In this document: positions 55,020-64,000 of the stretch, in pieces | Numbering within the stretch: position 1 is the first letter of the stretch | Layout: every line of letters starts with the position of its first letter | Assembly: GCF_016097555.1 (NCBI RefSeq) | Contig: NC_054703.1 | Coordinates: forward strand, 7,716,435 to 7,780,434 | Source: Gigantopelta aegis | Lineage: Eukaryota; Mollusca; Gastropoda; Neomphalida; Peltospiridae | Length of the DNA: 64,000 nucleotides | Direction of reading: 5' to 3' | Notes under the pieces: model-generated | What the model was told of the DNA's origin: nothing | Database searches by the model: none | The model's input: the letters and a program-made list of their open reading frames with translations, nothing else | Translations under genes and position numbers: made by a program

Positions 55020-55326
55020 ATTTACTTAATTACAATTTTATGTGCCAGCTACTTATTATATAATTATTTTGGTATCTTTTACAAAAGTTAGAATAGCCCG
55101 TTCCACCTCCTGTTTGAGAGCGGGGGGCGGGTTAAATATTTTAACAGGGTTAAATTTAATTTTAAGATTATCCATTATTATTTTAAGAGTATTTCTTTCA
55201 TTAGTGTATTTATTACAGTAAAAGAGGAAATGTCTTACGTTATCTATTTTTTTACAAGTAACACAGAGTGCTGTGTTACTTTTTTAAATTTTAAATTGAG
55301 TGTCGTTCAGACCGAAAACAACACCA
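55020..55326 (-). pseudogene. LINE 3' fragment with zinc knuckle, cut by the gap
   Basis: Minus strand reads ALCVTCKKIDNVRHFLFYC and NKYTNERNTL, a C-x2-C-x7-H-x4-C knuckle as in LINE-A and LINE-B, then a tail ending TFVKDTKIII-stop. Sequence upstream disappears into the N run. Confidence 0.75.
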
Positions 55327-55526
55327 NNNNNNNNNNNNNNNNNNNNNNNNNNNNNNNNNNNNNNNNNNNNNNNNNNNNNNNNNNNNNNNNNNNNNNNNNN
55401 NNNNNNNNNNNNNNNNNNNNNNNNNNNNNNNNNNNNNNNNNNNNNNNNNNNNNNNNNNNNNNNNNNNNNNNNNNNNNNNNNNNNNNNNNNNNNNNNNNNN
55501 NNNNNNNNNNNNNNNNNNNNNNNNNN
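55327..55526. other. Assembly gap (200 N)
   Basis: Exactly 200 N, usually a placeholder for unknown length. Five-prime exons of the SLC1 gene and the rest of the LINE fragment may be hidden here. Confidence 0.98.
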
Positions 55527-55807
55527 ACTCATGCGACCGGACGAAGTGAGCCCAAACTTCGCTCTGACCAGCCTGACTTCGCCGTGCCAGTCACCGTAAG
55601 GCTAAATCTGTGTCGCCTTTTAAAACAAAAGGTCATCACTTGCAGTGTACACAATCACGGATGAATGGTGAAGAACTTGAGGAACATCTATTCATAGATA
55701 ATAATTAAGTGTTAAGTGTCTGAGAGTTTGAAGAGAGACTGGCGCCACAAACTCATGCGACAGGCTCACAGACGGTCTAGCTCAGACAACACCCGTGTCT
55801 GACACTA
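55527..55807. other. Short intergenic after the gap
   Basis: No supported feature. Confidence 0.5.
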
Positions 55808-56290
55808 ATAGTAGGCTCATGTCCAGTTGACCTTACATTCGATCAATTAAAACCTTACTTACAAAATCATGTCAGTGATTTGAAAAGAATTTGAAAACAT
55901 TCGGGATTATGCCAAGGGTATACGAAATGATTCGTGTGATTTATGAAGTATGCCGGAAACTAATTTCAATATAAAATTTTATATTAAAATTCGTTTTTAG
56001 ACAAAAAGAACCCCAACAACCATGATGGTATAGCCAGAGTTTATTACTGCACTTTCCCCCCTGCTTTTTAATGTTGAAATAGACCAACAAGTTCGCCTAT
56101 TGCATAAATAGTCTCGCCCGATATTTTTAGAATTTGTATGCTCCCAAATAACGCTATAAAGGGCGAAGTGTAATTGGTCGATATTTAAATTGTTATTTAT
56201 AGATGAAATATCACGTGGACATGGGAGTCCACGCAATGCTGTTATATCTACTGGTAGACCAGTAGATCTAATTTTAATCAGATTGTATAC
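55808..56290. repeat. Dispersed repeat R2 (uninterrupted partner of R1)
   Basis: Same order of blocks as 14255-15165 but without its two insertions. Shows the empty site for the short element at 14914-15018. Confidence 0.82.
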
Positions 56291-56458
56291 ATATATGATT
56301 CGTCACGGGTGTTTTTAATATGGAAAATATCAACCGAGTCTATGTTAATCGGTATTTGTCGAGGTTCTGCCGAGACAAATACTGATTAATTGGGCGAGGT
56401 TGATATTTTGTCATATTAAAATACACGAGTAGCGAATTCTATCTATCCTATTACACTT
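56291..56458. other. Inverted AT-rich motif
   Basis: AATCGGTATTTGTC / GACAAATACTGATT around 56346-56392 forms a stem, part of a longer near-palindrome (TATTAATATGG...). Possibly a small foldback element. Confidence 0.45.
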
Positions 56459-56826
56459 CTAAAGTTTGTTTTATTTAACGACGCCACTAGAGCACATTGA
56501 TTTTTTATCTTATCAGCGGCTATTGGACGTCAAGCATATGGTCATTCTGACACTGTTTTTCAGAGGAAACCCGCTGTCGCCACATAGACTACTCTTTTAC
56601 AGCAAGGGATCTATTATTTGCGCTTCCCACAGGCAGGATAGCACAAACCATGGCCTTTATTGAACCAGTTATGGATCACTGGTCGGTGCAAGTGGTTTAC
56701 ACCTACCTACTCAGGGTTTGGAGTCGGTATCTGGATTAAAAATCCCATGCTTCGACTGGGATCCGAACCCAGTACCTACCAGTATGTAGACCGATGGCCT
56801 AACCACGACGCCACCGAGGTCGGTAG
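56459..56826 (-). mobile_element. SINE, second tRNA-type subfamily
   Basis: AAGTTTGTTTTATTTAACGA, CACTAGAGCACATTGATT, GGCTATTGGACGTCAA, CCCGCTGTCGCC, and tRNA-like end GATCCGAACCCAGTACC...GGCCTAACCACGACGCCACC (reverse). Same subfamily as 60640-60950 and 61677-61968. Confidence 0.87.
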
Positions 56827-56835
56827 ACCTCAACT

Positions 56836-56931
56836 AATTTACATCTAATTTGCAAAGTTATCACATTCTTCAAGTATGTGATCTGAAAAATATCATATAC
56901 TTTGTTTGCACTGAAAATGTAAGATATTATA

Positions 56932-56997
<66 letters not shown>

Positions 56998-57300
56998 ATA
57001 TGTATGTATATATAAACTTACTGTAATACACGTGATCTTACTTTCAGGTTTAATTGCCATTTGCACAGTCTTGGGCGTGGCTACCAACTCTGTGAAGGAG
57101 AAGGCTGATGTTGTTCTGCGGTTTTTCTTCGGATTCACTGAAATCGTCTTTGTCATAATGAGAAAAATATTTTGGTGTGTATACCTTTTTATCATATACA
57201 TGTAGTAGTATTGTATCCAGTGTAATAAAAGTATGTGATATTTATCAGATCGCATACTTTACGAATTTCATAACTTTGCAATTTAAATGCAAATTAGATG
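56836..57300. repeat. Inverted-repeat pair enclosing SLC1 exon A
   Basis: 56836-56905 (CATCTAATTTGCAAAGTTAT, AAGTATGTGATCTGAAAA) is the diverged reverse complement of 57224-57300. A (TA)n run lies at 56932-57000. Confidence 0.8.
57048..57174 (+). CDS. SLC1-family transporter gene, exon A
   Basis: Acceptor TACTTTCAG, donor TTTTG|GTGTGT. Reads LIAICTVLGVATNSVKEKAD, VVLRFFFGFTEIVFVIMRKI, F(W). In excitatory amino-acid transporters this place reads GL..F...FG.A....GE......FF..L.E....I...I.W, in the middle of the membrane domain. Enters and leaves in phase 2. SLC1 proteins are trimeric, Na+-coupled transporters of acidic or neutral amino acids in the plasma membrane. Preceding exons (~280 residues in relatives) are not visible. 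Confidence 0.9.
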
Positions 57301-57437
57301 TAAATTAATAAGTTCAGAGCACGTCGTTTATTGACATTAACATTTGATGGAATAGTATGTAAACGTACTGCGGCGACACTCCGTAATTGACGTATGCATT
57401 CATAGTCAAAGGCATTTAAATGGCAACTTTGCATTGA

Positions 57438-57607
57438 TATCTTTTATATGCAGCATCCCACAAACATAACAGTACATATCCTGGCCTTTTGTACACCAAT
57501 TGTGGAGCACGGGTTGGAATCAGAAATAGTCCAATGGGCCAACCGATGGGAATCCATCCTAGCCCAATCGCGCATCAGGCGAGCGCTTTACCACTGGGCT
57601 ATGCAAC
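57438..57607 (-). mobile_element. tRNA-type SINE fragment in an SLC1 intron
   Basis: TATATGCAGCATCCCACAAA, GAAATAGTCCAATGGGCCAA, GCGAGCGCTTTACCACTGGG. Confidence 0.85.
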
Positions 57608-57609
57608 TT

Positions 57610-57860
57610 TAAGACTCCCGCATTAGCGGCTTATAAAGATTGGATGCGGCGCGTGCGTGCGTTCCGACAGTTGAGTCCGATGTGTATGCGGCTTGCGTTT
57701 TGAGCATATACACCACATACCATTATTTTATTGCGGCTGGCCGCATGCGTTTTTTTAAACGCACACATTCAGTCTAGATGCTCTGATTGAAACTAATGTA
57801 TTTCGTTTTTTTTTTAATCTGGACCGCACGCACGCGCCGTAACCAATCCATATAAGCCTT
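57610..57860. mobile_element. Palindromic GC-rich element, copy 1
   Basis: GCGTGCGTGCGTTCCGACAG ... ATGCGGCTTGCGTTTTGAGC ... TGGACCGCACGCACGCGCC; inverted ends. Copy 2 at 58285-58510. Confidence 0.75.
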
Positions 57861-57896
57861 AATACATTTTCATAAATTCGGTCTTTCGTTTTTCAG

Positions 57897-58130
57897 GTTC
57901 GCACCTATAGGCATTGGCAGTCTTATTGCTTCCTCCATCGCTGGAATCACGGACATTACCGAAGCGTTTTCTCGTCTCGGGCTGTTTGTCTTGACGATAC
58001 TTGTCGGCCTTCTCATCTACTCGCTTATCGTTCTTCCCTTGATTATCTTTGTCCTGACCAGAAGAAACCCGTTTGCCTTCATCATTTCCATTGTTAGAGC
58101 CTGTTTAATGGCATTCGCTACCACATCTTC
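57897..58130 (+). CDS. SLC1-family transporter gene, exon B
   Basis: Acceptor TTTTTCAG, donor TCTTC|GTAAGT; 77 codons plus partial ones. Reads FAPIGIGSLIASSIAGITDI, TEAFSRLGLFVLTILVGLLI, YSLIVLPLIIFVLTRRNPFA, FIISIVRACLMAFATTSS. W-F-A-P-I-G-I at the exon A/B join, LP....F..TR.NP and the Ser-rich re-entrant loop HP1 (AFATTSS, usually with four serines) are SLC1 landmarks. Three hydrophobic segments. Confidence 0.95.
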
Positions 58131-58284
58131 GTAAGTACAGTTAGTTTAAAGTACTAATAAAAAGTATACCCATCTGGGATTTTGTTTTGTTTTTATTTGT
58201 TTTATCTTTTTGTTTGTTTCTTTTTGTTTCTTTGTTGTGTTTACAAAAAGTAAAATGAGCATTATGCAAGGCAGATTGGTCTTC

Positions 58285-58510
58285 AGACTCATATAGAGTG
58301 GAGGCAGCTCATGCGTGCGGTCCGACTGTTGTTTGTGATGCGCCTGCGACTTGCGGTTTGAGCATACACACCATATACGAGTATTTAGTCGCATGCGTTT
58401 TGCAGACACGCATCCTGTCCAGACGCTCGCATTGAAATTAATTTATTTCGATTTTCATTTTGCGGACCGCACGGACTCGCCGCAAGCAATCTATATGGAC
58501 CTTTAGCGTA
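58285..58510. mobile_element. Palindromic GC-rich element, copy 2
   Basis: TCATGCGTGCGGTCCGACTG ... ATTTTGCGGACCGCACGGAC: inverted ends, about 225 bp, same central blocks (TTGAGCATA, CGCATGCGTTTT, TTGAAAT.AAT) as 57610-57860. Confidence 0.78.
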
Positions 58511-58559
58511 ATAGATGTGTGCCAGGTCATTGCATGACCCGTAGTTATAAAACTTTTTA

Positions 58560-58905
58560 ACAGTCCAGACTCAATCTCTAATGACGTCACACGCATGCAA
58601 TTTGTATGGCGTTACCATGACATTACTCTCAAACTATTAGAGACCTTCAACTCTTTTCGGCCGAGCACTCTAATTTTATTTTTGGACTTTTTGCCAGACA
58701 TGGTAGATCGAATCAGCTCTCTCATTTTAGCCTTAGGTCTATGACCTAACTTCTAAATTTAAATTCTTATTCCAAATTCAGCCCACCTCAAACTTACCCC
58801 CCCCCCCCCCCTGATCCGGACTTAGTCACTGACGAAGTCAGAGGTTAAGCCCAGGACAGGCGTGTTTGAAACCTTAGTGGTATATGAACACGTAAAAAGA
58901 TTTAA
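58560..58905. repeat. Dispersed repeat with poly-C
   Basis: CCCACCTCAAACTTACC followed by a C run (58797-58811), then CGTGTTTGAAACCTTAGTGG. Same family as 29250-29945. Confidence 0.75.
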
Positions 58906-58966
58906 GTCAGTCTAGACGCTAAGCGTTTCGTAAACACCGGACCAGGTGAACCCTTTCATTACACAG

Positions 58967-60215
58967 TGTCACGGGGATTCTATAATTCCCGTAACTGAAT
59001 AAAACACGATTATCAAAATATCTCTCCTAACTGTATATCTATTAGATCTCTCTGTAACAGGCTGTTAAACCCTAGTATGGCTCGTCTCTAGGTATGATCA
59101 GAGATACGATCTTATATAAAGTATATATTATTATAGCACGTTAGTTCTCTAGAAAACACAACAAAAACACAATACACTTTGGAATCTGTATTAATCTACG
59201 CTGACAAATGTACAGCCATAGTAGTTAATAAATAACAGCAATAATAACAACCCAGAACTGATCACTTAATTAGTTAATCTCTAGGTATCTAGTTACACAA
59301 TATGCGAATCACTTCACCGTTACACCACACCAACACGTGTGATAATTGAGAAACGCTTCCCGGAGAAGTTAATTAATAAAGGAATTACAACACCATTCCT
59401 AACTGGTTAATTTTTAATTAACCCTTACTACTCGTTCAGTAACGTGTGATAATTGAGAAACGCTTGCAGGGGAACTTAATTAATAAGGGAATTACAGCTC
59501 TATTCCTAACGGGTTAATTTTTAATTAACCCTTAACTACTCTTTCAGTAATCTTGTAACACAGAATTAATACTTATCACAATAAAGACAATAACCTACAG
59601 TGTACCTAGGTCTGCTAGGATGACTGGCTAAGCTTTATATTACCAAATACTCATATAATGTTAGAACAAAAAGTCTACGATTTACTTCGTCAGATGACCG
59701 AAGACACTGTCTAAAGAATATTGGTATAATACAGTATCAAATATTTAAAAGTCACATCAATCACATCAAGGTTATACACAGAGCAGAAATGATATTTACC
59801 AAAGTCCAAACGGACTAACGTTCCCAGGAAGCTTCCTTTTCCGTTTCTCCTAGATATCTCTAAATTCTAGCTATTTATTATAAATCAGGATTTTGCCTGG
59901 GGGTACAAGGCGGTACCTCACGTTTCATCTCATATTCTACATTTACTAGAGTCGATAATTTCTCTCTGATCGTCAGTCTGGCTGTCGCCAACCGCGAGCA
60001 ATCTCCTGGCCATAAACAGCACTACCGGAGATATTACGTAACTACTAGCCACATGGCCTCCGCTCCTGGCTGGGTGTGTATTAGGCGTACCTATCGAGCG
60101 AAGTATTACGTAACAAGTTGCCCAGCTAGCTAAGTGCATTTAAACTGCACACGGCCCTCTAACACAATTAAAATCGCCACAGGCGAAAACAAATTTAAGA
60201 GCATGTTCCGTGACA
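58967..60215 (-). mobile_element. Solo LTR (1249 bp)
   Basis: Begins TGTCACGG and ends CCGTGACA, i.e. TG...CA with 8-bp inverted ends, and is flanked by the 5-bp duplication CACAG (58962-58966, 60216-60220). Holds two tandem ~105-bp units (GTGTGATAATTGAGAAACGC, TTTTTAATTAACCCTTA). No internal retroviral coding sequence, so it is the product of LTR-LTR recombination. Minus orientation is a guess from TGTCACGGAACATGCTC, which resembles Gypsy LTR starts. Confidence 0.82.
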
Positions 60216-60240
60216 CACAGTATTTTGTATTTGCACATTA

Positions 60241-60271
<31 letters not shown>

Positions 60272-60301
60272 TTGTCATTATAATAACAAACTCTATTTCA
60301 G

Positions 60302-60496
60302 AGCGGCAGTAATACCGGATATGCTTATAGCTTGTGAGGAAAATAATCATATAGACAAACGAGTGACTCGTTTTGTGATTCCTCTATGTGCGACCTTGAA
60401 TCGCGACGGTAGCGCCATCTACGTCGCATGTTCGGCAGTTTTCGTGGGTCAGATGATGTTCGGGTCGATTTCTGTGACCGAAGCATTTACGATTTG
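60302..60496 (+). CDS. SLC1-family transporter gene, exon C
   Basis: Acceptor TATTTCAG, donor TTTG|GTGAGA; 64 codons plus partial ones. Reads AAVIPDMLIACEENNHIDKR, VTRFVIPLCATLNRDGSAIY, VACSAVFVGQMMFGSISVTE, AFTI(W). EEN..DKRVTRFV.P is near-invariant in SLC1. The following Na+-site motif, NMDGT in relatives, is NRDGS here, and the usual Tyr-Glu (ALYEA) is Tyr-Val (AIYVA). This suggests a divergent paralogue with altered ion or substrate handling. Confidence 0.95.
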
Positions 60497-60639
60497 GTGA
60501 GATGTATTTTGTATTTACCGCATTTCCTCTAATACGTGCCGGGCTTCCAATAAGCGCTGGCCTCCAATAAGCGCCACGAAACGAATTTAGCACTACTATC
60601 GTCGTGATACCATCACGACCTAAACTAAAATGTTTATTT

Positions 60640-60950
60640 TAAAGTTTATTTTGTTTAACGACACTACTAGAGCACATTAATTTATTAATTATCGGTTATT
60701 GGATGTCAAACATTTGCTAATTTTATATAGTCTTATAGAAGAAACCCGCCTCATTGTTCTATTAGTAGCAAGGTTTTTTTTTATATGCATCATCCCACAG
60801 ACAGGATAGCACATACGACGGCCTTTGATTTACCAGTCGTGGTGCACTGGCTGGAACGAGAAATATTCTAATTGGCCCACCGACGGCGATCGATCTCAAA
60901 CCGACCACGCATCTAGCGAGCGCTTTACCATTGGGCTAACAAACATACAC
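60640..60950 (-). mobile_element. SINE, second tRNA-type subfamily
   Basis: AAGTTTATTTTGTTTAACGA, CACTACTAGAGCACATTAAT, GAAGAAACCCGCC, ATATGCATCATCCCACAGAC, GCATCTAGCGAGCGCTTTAC. Confidence 0.88.
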
Positions 60951-61101
60951 CCAACCTCGACCTAAACTAAGTAACTTTGTCAGTTTATTTGCTAAACTGA
61001 AATTACCAAATGTATAAAACATGAGAGTTATCTCACATATTTTCATCTGAAGGTCGTATGGCCTAGAATGCTATTTTATTATTATTATTGTTATTGGTAT
61101 T

Positions 61102-61144
<43 letters not shown>

Positions 61145-61199
61145 GAAACGGACTGGCGATCGTAGAAAAAATAACCCCAGGTTACGGTCATGGTAGGTA

Positions 61200-61640
61200 T
61201 TTATGACGATAGTAGTGGTAAGAACGCTTCGTGGAAAAATGCCGGGTCTCCACTGAATGCCTAATAAGCGATAACGTCGACTTCAAGTGAAACAACTGAA
61301 TCTGAAACACGCGATCAGGGCGGTATCTCCGCAGAATGCAGAGGCGAATGGGCACAATAGTGGATGTTTCCATCAATCTCTGTCTAGTGTCTCGTCTATA
61401 GGACTGCCACTGTCGAGGAGAGTGTTTGTTGGCGATTTCATCGTCTTGCACTGCGCAAAAGAGGACTGCCACTCCCAGCCTAGTTTACCAAATCGAAACT
61501 AGCACCGGCCAGATCTCATTAGAATAAGTACAATTGTGATGACAGCATTAAGCGATCATGGTTATAACAGTGATGGTATCAAGTGTTCGAGAAAGGTGAG
61601 CATATTCTGCCCCACCGGTGAAACCAGTCATCACAAGTAC
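61200..61640 (-). repeat. Old dispersed repeat
   Basis: 61200-61445 matches 13021-13330 in reverse (CCCATTCGCCTCTGCATTCT, CTGATCGCG); 61530-61610 matches 30295-30400. The 94-residue minus-strand frame here is part of it. Confidence 0.6.
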
Positions 61641-61676
61641 CACGACAGACTTTAAATTAATTAATTCATCCATTAG

Positions 61677-61968
61677 GGGCGAGATTTAGCTCAGTCGGTT
61701 GAGTGCTCTCTTGAGGTGCTTCAGTGGATCCGTTCACTGATTTTTTTCTCGTTCCAAACTGTGCACCACAACTGGACAAAGGCCGTGGTATGTGCTTTCC
61801 TGTCTGTGGGAAAGTGCATATAAAAGATCCCTTGCTTTTAATGAAAACATGTAGTGGATTTGTTCTGATGACTATGAGTCGTAATTACCAAATGTTTGAC
61901 ATCCAGTAGCTGATGATTAATTAACCAATGTGCTCTAGTGATGTTGTTAAACAAAACAAACTTTTTCC
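61677..61968 (+). mobile_element. SINE, second tRNA-type subfamily, with clear tRNA-like head
   Basis: Head GAGATTTAGCTCAGTCGGTT is a strong A-box/D-loop match. Body runs to ATTAACCAATGTGCTCTAG and ends TGTTAAACAAAACAAACTT. Confidence 0.9.
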
Positions 61969-62005
61969 CATTCATTCATTTGCTTTATATATATATATAT
62001 ATATA

Positions 62006-63408
62006 CAGTTGAATCTCGTTGGCTCGAACCCCGTCGGTGCTCGAGAAAGTGTTCGACCCATCGGGTAGTTCGACCGAACCATTTGGTCAACATCGGATAT
62101 TTCCGTAACATCAGTTAGAACGTTGAATTAGATAGGTGTCAGGACGTTTCGGCCCCAGTACGGCCCCAAACCGTTTCGGCCCCTAATGCAATATACGGCG
62201 ATCTAGTGTTCGTGTATACAGATATATGCTGTAATTGGTATAGTAACACCGGTAATAATATAGATAAAATACAAATTTGTAACATTAATTTGTCTTTGGA
62301 TATTAATGCTTTATCAGCTGTTTACTTTCTTTCAGCTGAAGCTAGGCGAAATCAACATACCGTACTCGGCGTTTTAACCTCAGCTGGGTATGTAGTATAT
62401 TTAATAAGAAACCACAGTACATCAGTAGTATGCAGTGTGACTGTTCATTATCTAAGGCCTGTACGTATTTCATGTATATGGCTTGAGTAAATGATACTGG
62501 AAATAAACAACATTATAATATTATTTTTATCTGTAAATATAAACACGCAATGTGTGACATCTAAAAATCAATGGATATAGGACAAATCAATGAATAAATG
62601 TACTTTATTAACAAAATAAAAATTAGTGCGAATAGAAACATGGGCGAAACGACTCGGTTAGAGGTACGAATCAACCCTGTTCAAAACGACTCGGGTGAAC
62701 TAGTAATGAGGGCAAAACGACCTGTTACCATATTATTTTGGTAACTGCAAACTTAAAAGTATCATCATTGTGTAATATAACAAAATATCAGAGTGAAAGG
62801 ATTTATTAGAAATTACTCCGATTGTGTGATACAAAAGCCCTTGCCGAAGTGATGATAGCTGAGTACCTCGCCCCTGGTTTCATTGAAAACTGATCTGGTA
62901 GACGTGTTCAGATTAACGCTTCCCGCCGAGGCCAATTGTTTGACTGGTATCACGGTTCATCGAAAAGGCACCGTGACACTAGCTGTACTTGAAATACTTT
63001 TACTGATACCTGCTGGCTGAACACACAAAACGACAGGTATGGCAAAGAAAGGATTGCTTGGCTAGTGTCGCGATTCTCCGATCCATCTATAACTCGTTCC
63101 GCCTAAATTATTATAATCCAAAGGTTGTAATAACCAACTGCGCAAGCGCGGCAGTTGTTGATCCTTGGTTGGTCGGTGGTTTTCCATTTGATATTTGATG
63201 TATCACCAGTTCGAGAGAAATATAGCTACTAACACAGACGAGACCGATAATTTAGTTCGAGCGAAGCCTTATAGTCGACTCGGGACGTATTCGACCCATC
63301 ATCAGTTAATATAAGGGTTTACCGGACACAAAAATCGGGACTTCGTTTTTGGTTCGAGCGTTGCGGTGTGATCGACCCTTCCGAGGTCGAGCCAACGATA
63401 TTCTACTG
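62006..63408. mobile_element. pogo-like non-autonomous element inserted in (TA)n
   Basis: Ends CAGTTGAATCTCGTTGGCTC and GAGCCAACGATATTCTACTG are inverted repeats (2 mismatches in ~22); (TA)n lies on both sides (61986-62005, 63409-63424), giving TA target duplication. 1403 bp. Further inverted TTCGAC/CGAACC blocks near both ends. No transposase found; the 94-residue frame at 62206-62490 has no homology I recognise. Confidence 0.8.
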
Positions 63409-63471
63409 TATATATATATATATATAGATAGATAGATAGATAGATATATATCATATTTGTTTCACTTTCAG

Positions 63472-63606
63472 GCTTCTAACTTCTGTCGGTTCTTTGGCCA
63501 TTCCACCTGTGCCGAGTTCCAGCTTAGTGACGTTAATAATAATTCTGACGTCAATGGGCATCCCGTCTGATGGAATAAGTCTGTTGTTTGCTATCGATTG
63601 GCTTAT
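63472..63606 (+). CDS. SLC1-family transporter gene, exon D
   Basis: Acceptor TCACTTTCAG, donor TTAT|GTATGT; 44 codons plus partial ones. Reads LLTSVGSLAIPPVPSSSLVT, LIIILTSMGIPSDGISLLFA, IDWL(M). HP2 normally reads SIGAAGIPQAGLVT; here SVGSLAIPPVPSSSLVT with two prolines and three serines. GLP.DD becomes GIPSDG, and the TM8 start (AVDW in relatives) is AIDW. The TM8 substrate-binding residues lie in the next exon, beyond the window. Confidence 0.94.
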
Positions 63607-63664
63607 GTATGTATACTCTGATATAACAACCATATATGGTTTATATATGTGTGAATGGGCCAAG

Positions 63665-63738
<74 letters not shown>

Positions 63739-64000
63739 AGGTAGGTAGGTAGGTAGGTAGATGTGGGGGATATTTGGGCCAACTAACCATGGACCAAGAT
63801 TCACCAGTTATTTATTTTTTTCATTTACCATTAAATTAATTTAAATGATTTCTTTGTTATTTTTATAGATGACAGTATACTGTTTACATTTAAAAGTTAA
63901 AGATAATAACTAATTTTGGCGGTGAAACCGCCATTATGCACGGTTGAGATAGCGCCTTTATCTAAACAAACACGAAATAACCTGCATTTTACCGATTATT
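63607..64000. other. SLC1 intron, start
   Basis: Contains (TG)n, then (AG)n (about 63668-63730) and a (GGTA)n run (63740-63760). No further exon within the window. Confidence 0.85.

Larger units (their letters stand above)
57175..57896. other. SLC1 intron with repeat debris
   Basis: Holds the right inverted arm, a tRNA-type SINE fragment (57438-57607, reverse) and a GC-rich palindromic element (57610-57860). Ends TTCGTTTTTCAG. Confidence 0.75.
58131..60301. other. SLC1 intron
   Basis: Contains the second palindromic element, a poly-C dispersed repeat and a solo LTR (separate entries), then (ATT)n at 60240-60272. Borders GTAAGT...TATTTCAG. Confidence 0.85.
60497..63471. other. SLC1 intron
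   Basis: Holds two SINEs, dispersed repeats, (ATT)n (61074-61144), and a pogo-like element (separate entries). Near 60528-60580 a GCTTCCAATAAGCGC / CCTCCAATAAGCGCC tandem pair. Borders GTGAGA...ACTTTCAG. Confidence 0.85.

Noticed and set aside
55230..55664. ORFs with long X stretches
   Set aside because: They are translated through the N gap.
62206..62490. 94-residue ORF inside the pogo-like element as a transposase
   Set aside because: No DDE residues or DNA-binding domain visible.

Overview
This window looks like a molluscan nuclear genome, most likely a gastropod. It is AT-rich, intron-rich and dense with transposon debris. Two dispersed repeat families dominate: a tRNA-derived SINE and a LINE-tailed element ending in (ATTC)n. 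I recognise both as mollusc-type repeats, but the species is inference. Two host-like spliced genes are visible, both on the + strand, with long repeat-filled introns.

Layout. 0.1-0.7 kb: decayed IS630/Tc1-like DDE transposase (-). 1.7-2.3 kb: GC-rich hairpin and foldback element. 2.6-6.7 kb: dead LINE (LINE-A, RNase H-bearing I/Nimb-like group) with a 3' piece of a second LINE (LINE-B) inserted in it. 8.5-24.2 kb: a spliced gene coding for a gypsy/Ginger-type integrase core, a GPY/F module, a Cys-rich linker and a C-terminal Ulp1 (C48) protease. Its integrase half carries two frame breaks; the protease half is open, with canonical splice sites and matching phases. 25-36 kb: SINEs, a 38-bp minisatellite, a MITE half-copy and a triplicated segment. 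36-43.1 kb: nested LINEs, including a nearly full-length but frameshifted LINE-B (endonuclease, RT with YVDD, RNase H, zinc knuckle). 43.3-43.7 kb: SGNH-hydrolase-like fragment (-). 45.6-46.5 kb: TTAA MITE and an array of palindromes. 47.2-48.3 kb: intronless KRBA2/Ginger-like transposase (-), its 3' end overwritten by a SINE. 49.4-50.2 kb: 15-bp minisatellite. 52.7-54.0 kb: 5'-truncated LINE-B with a target-site duplication. 55.3 kb: assembly gap of 200 N.

57.0-63.6 kb: four exons, all separated by phase-2 introns, of a divergent SLC1 (excitatory amino-acid transporter-like) gene. Its 5' exons are not visible and may lie in the gap; it continues past the window. Its introns hold inverted repeats, SINEs, a 1.25-kb solo LTR and a 1.4-kb pogo-like element.

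The most instructive system is the LINE-B/SINE pair. About 20 copies share LINE-B's 3' tail. Most carry a head with two short hairpins and an inverted copy of the end of the LINE-B reading frame. Many have exact 9-16 bp target-site duplications, some enclosing tandem double-tail composites. Nothing prokaryotic or CRISPR-like was seen.
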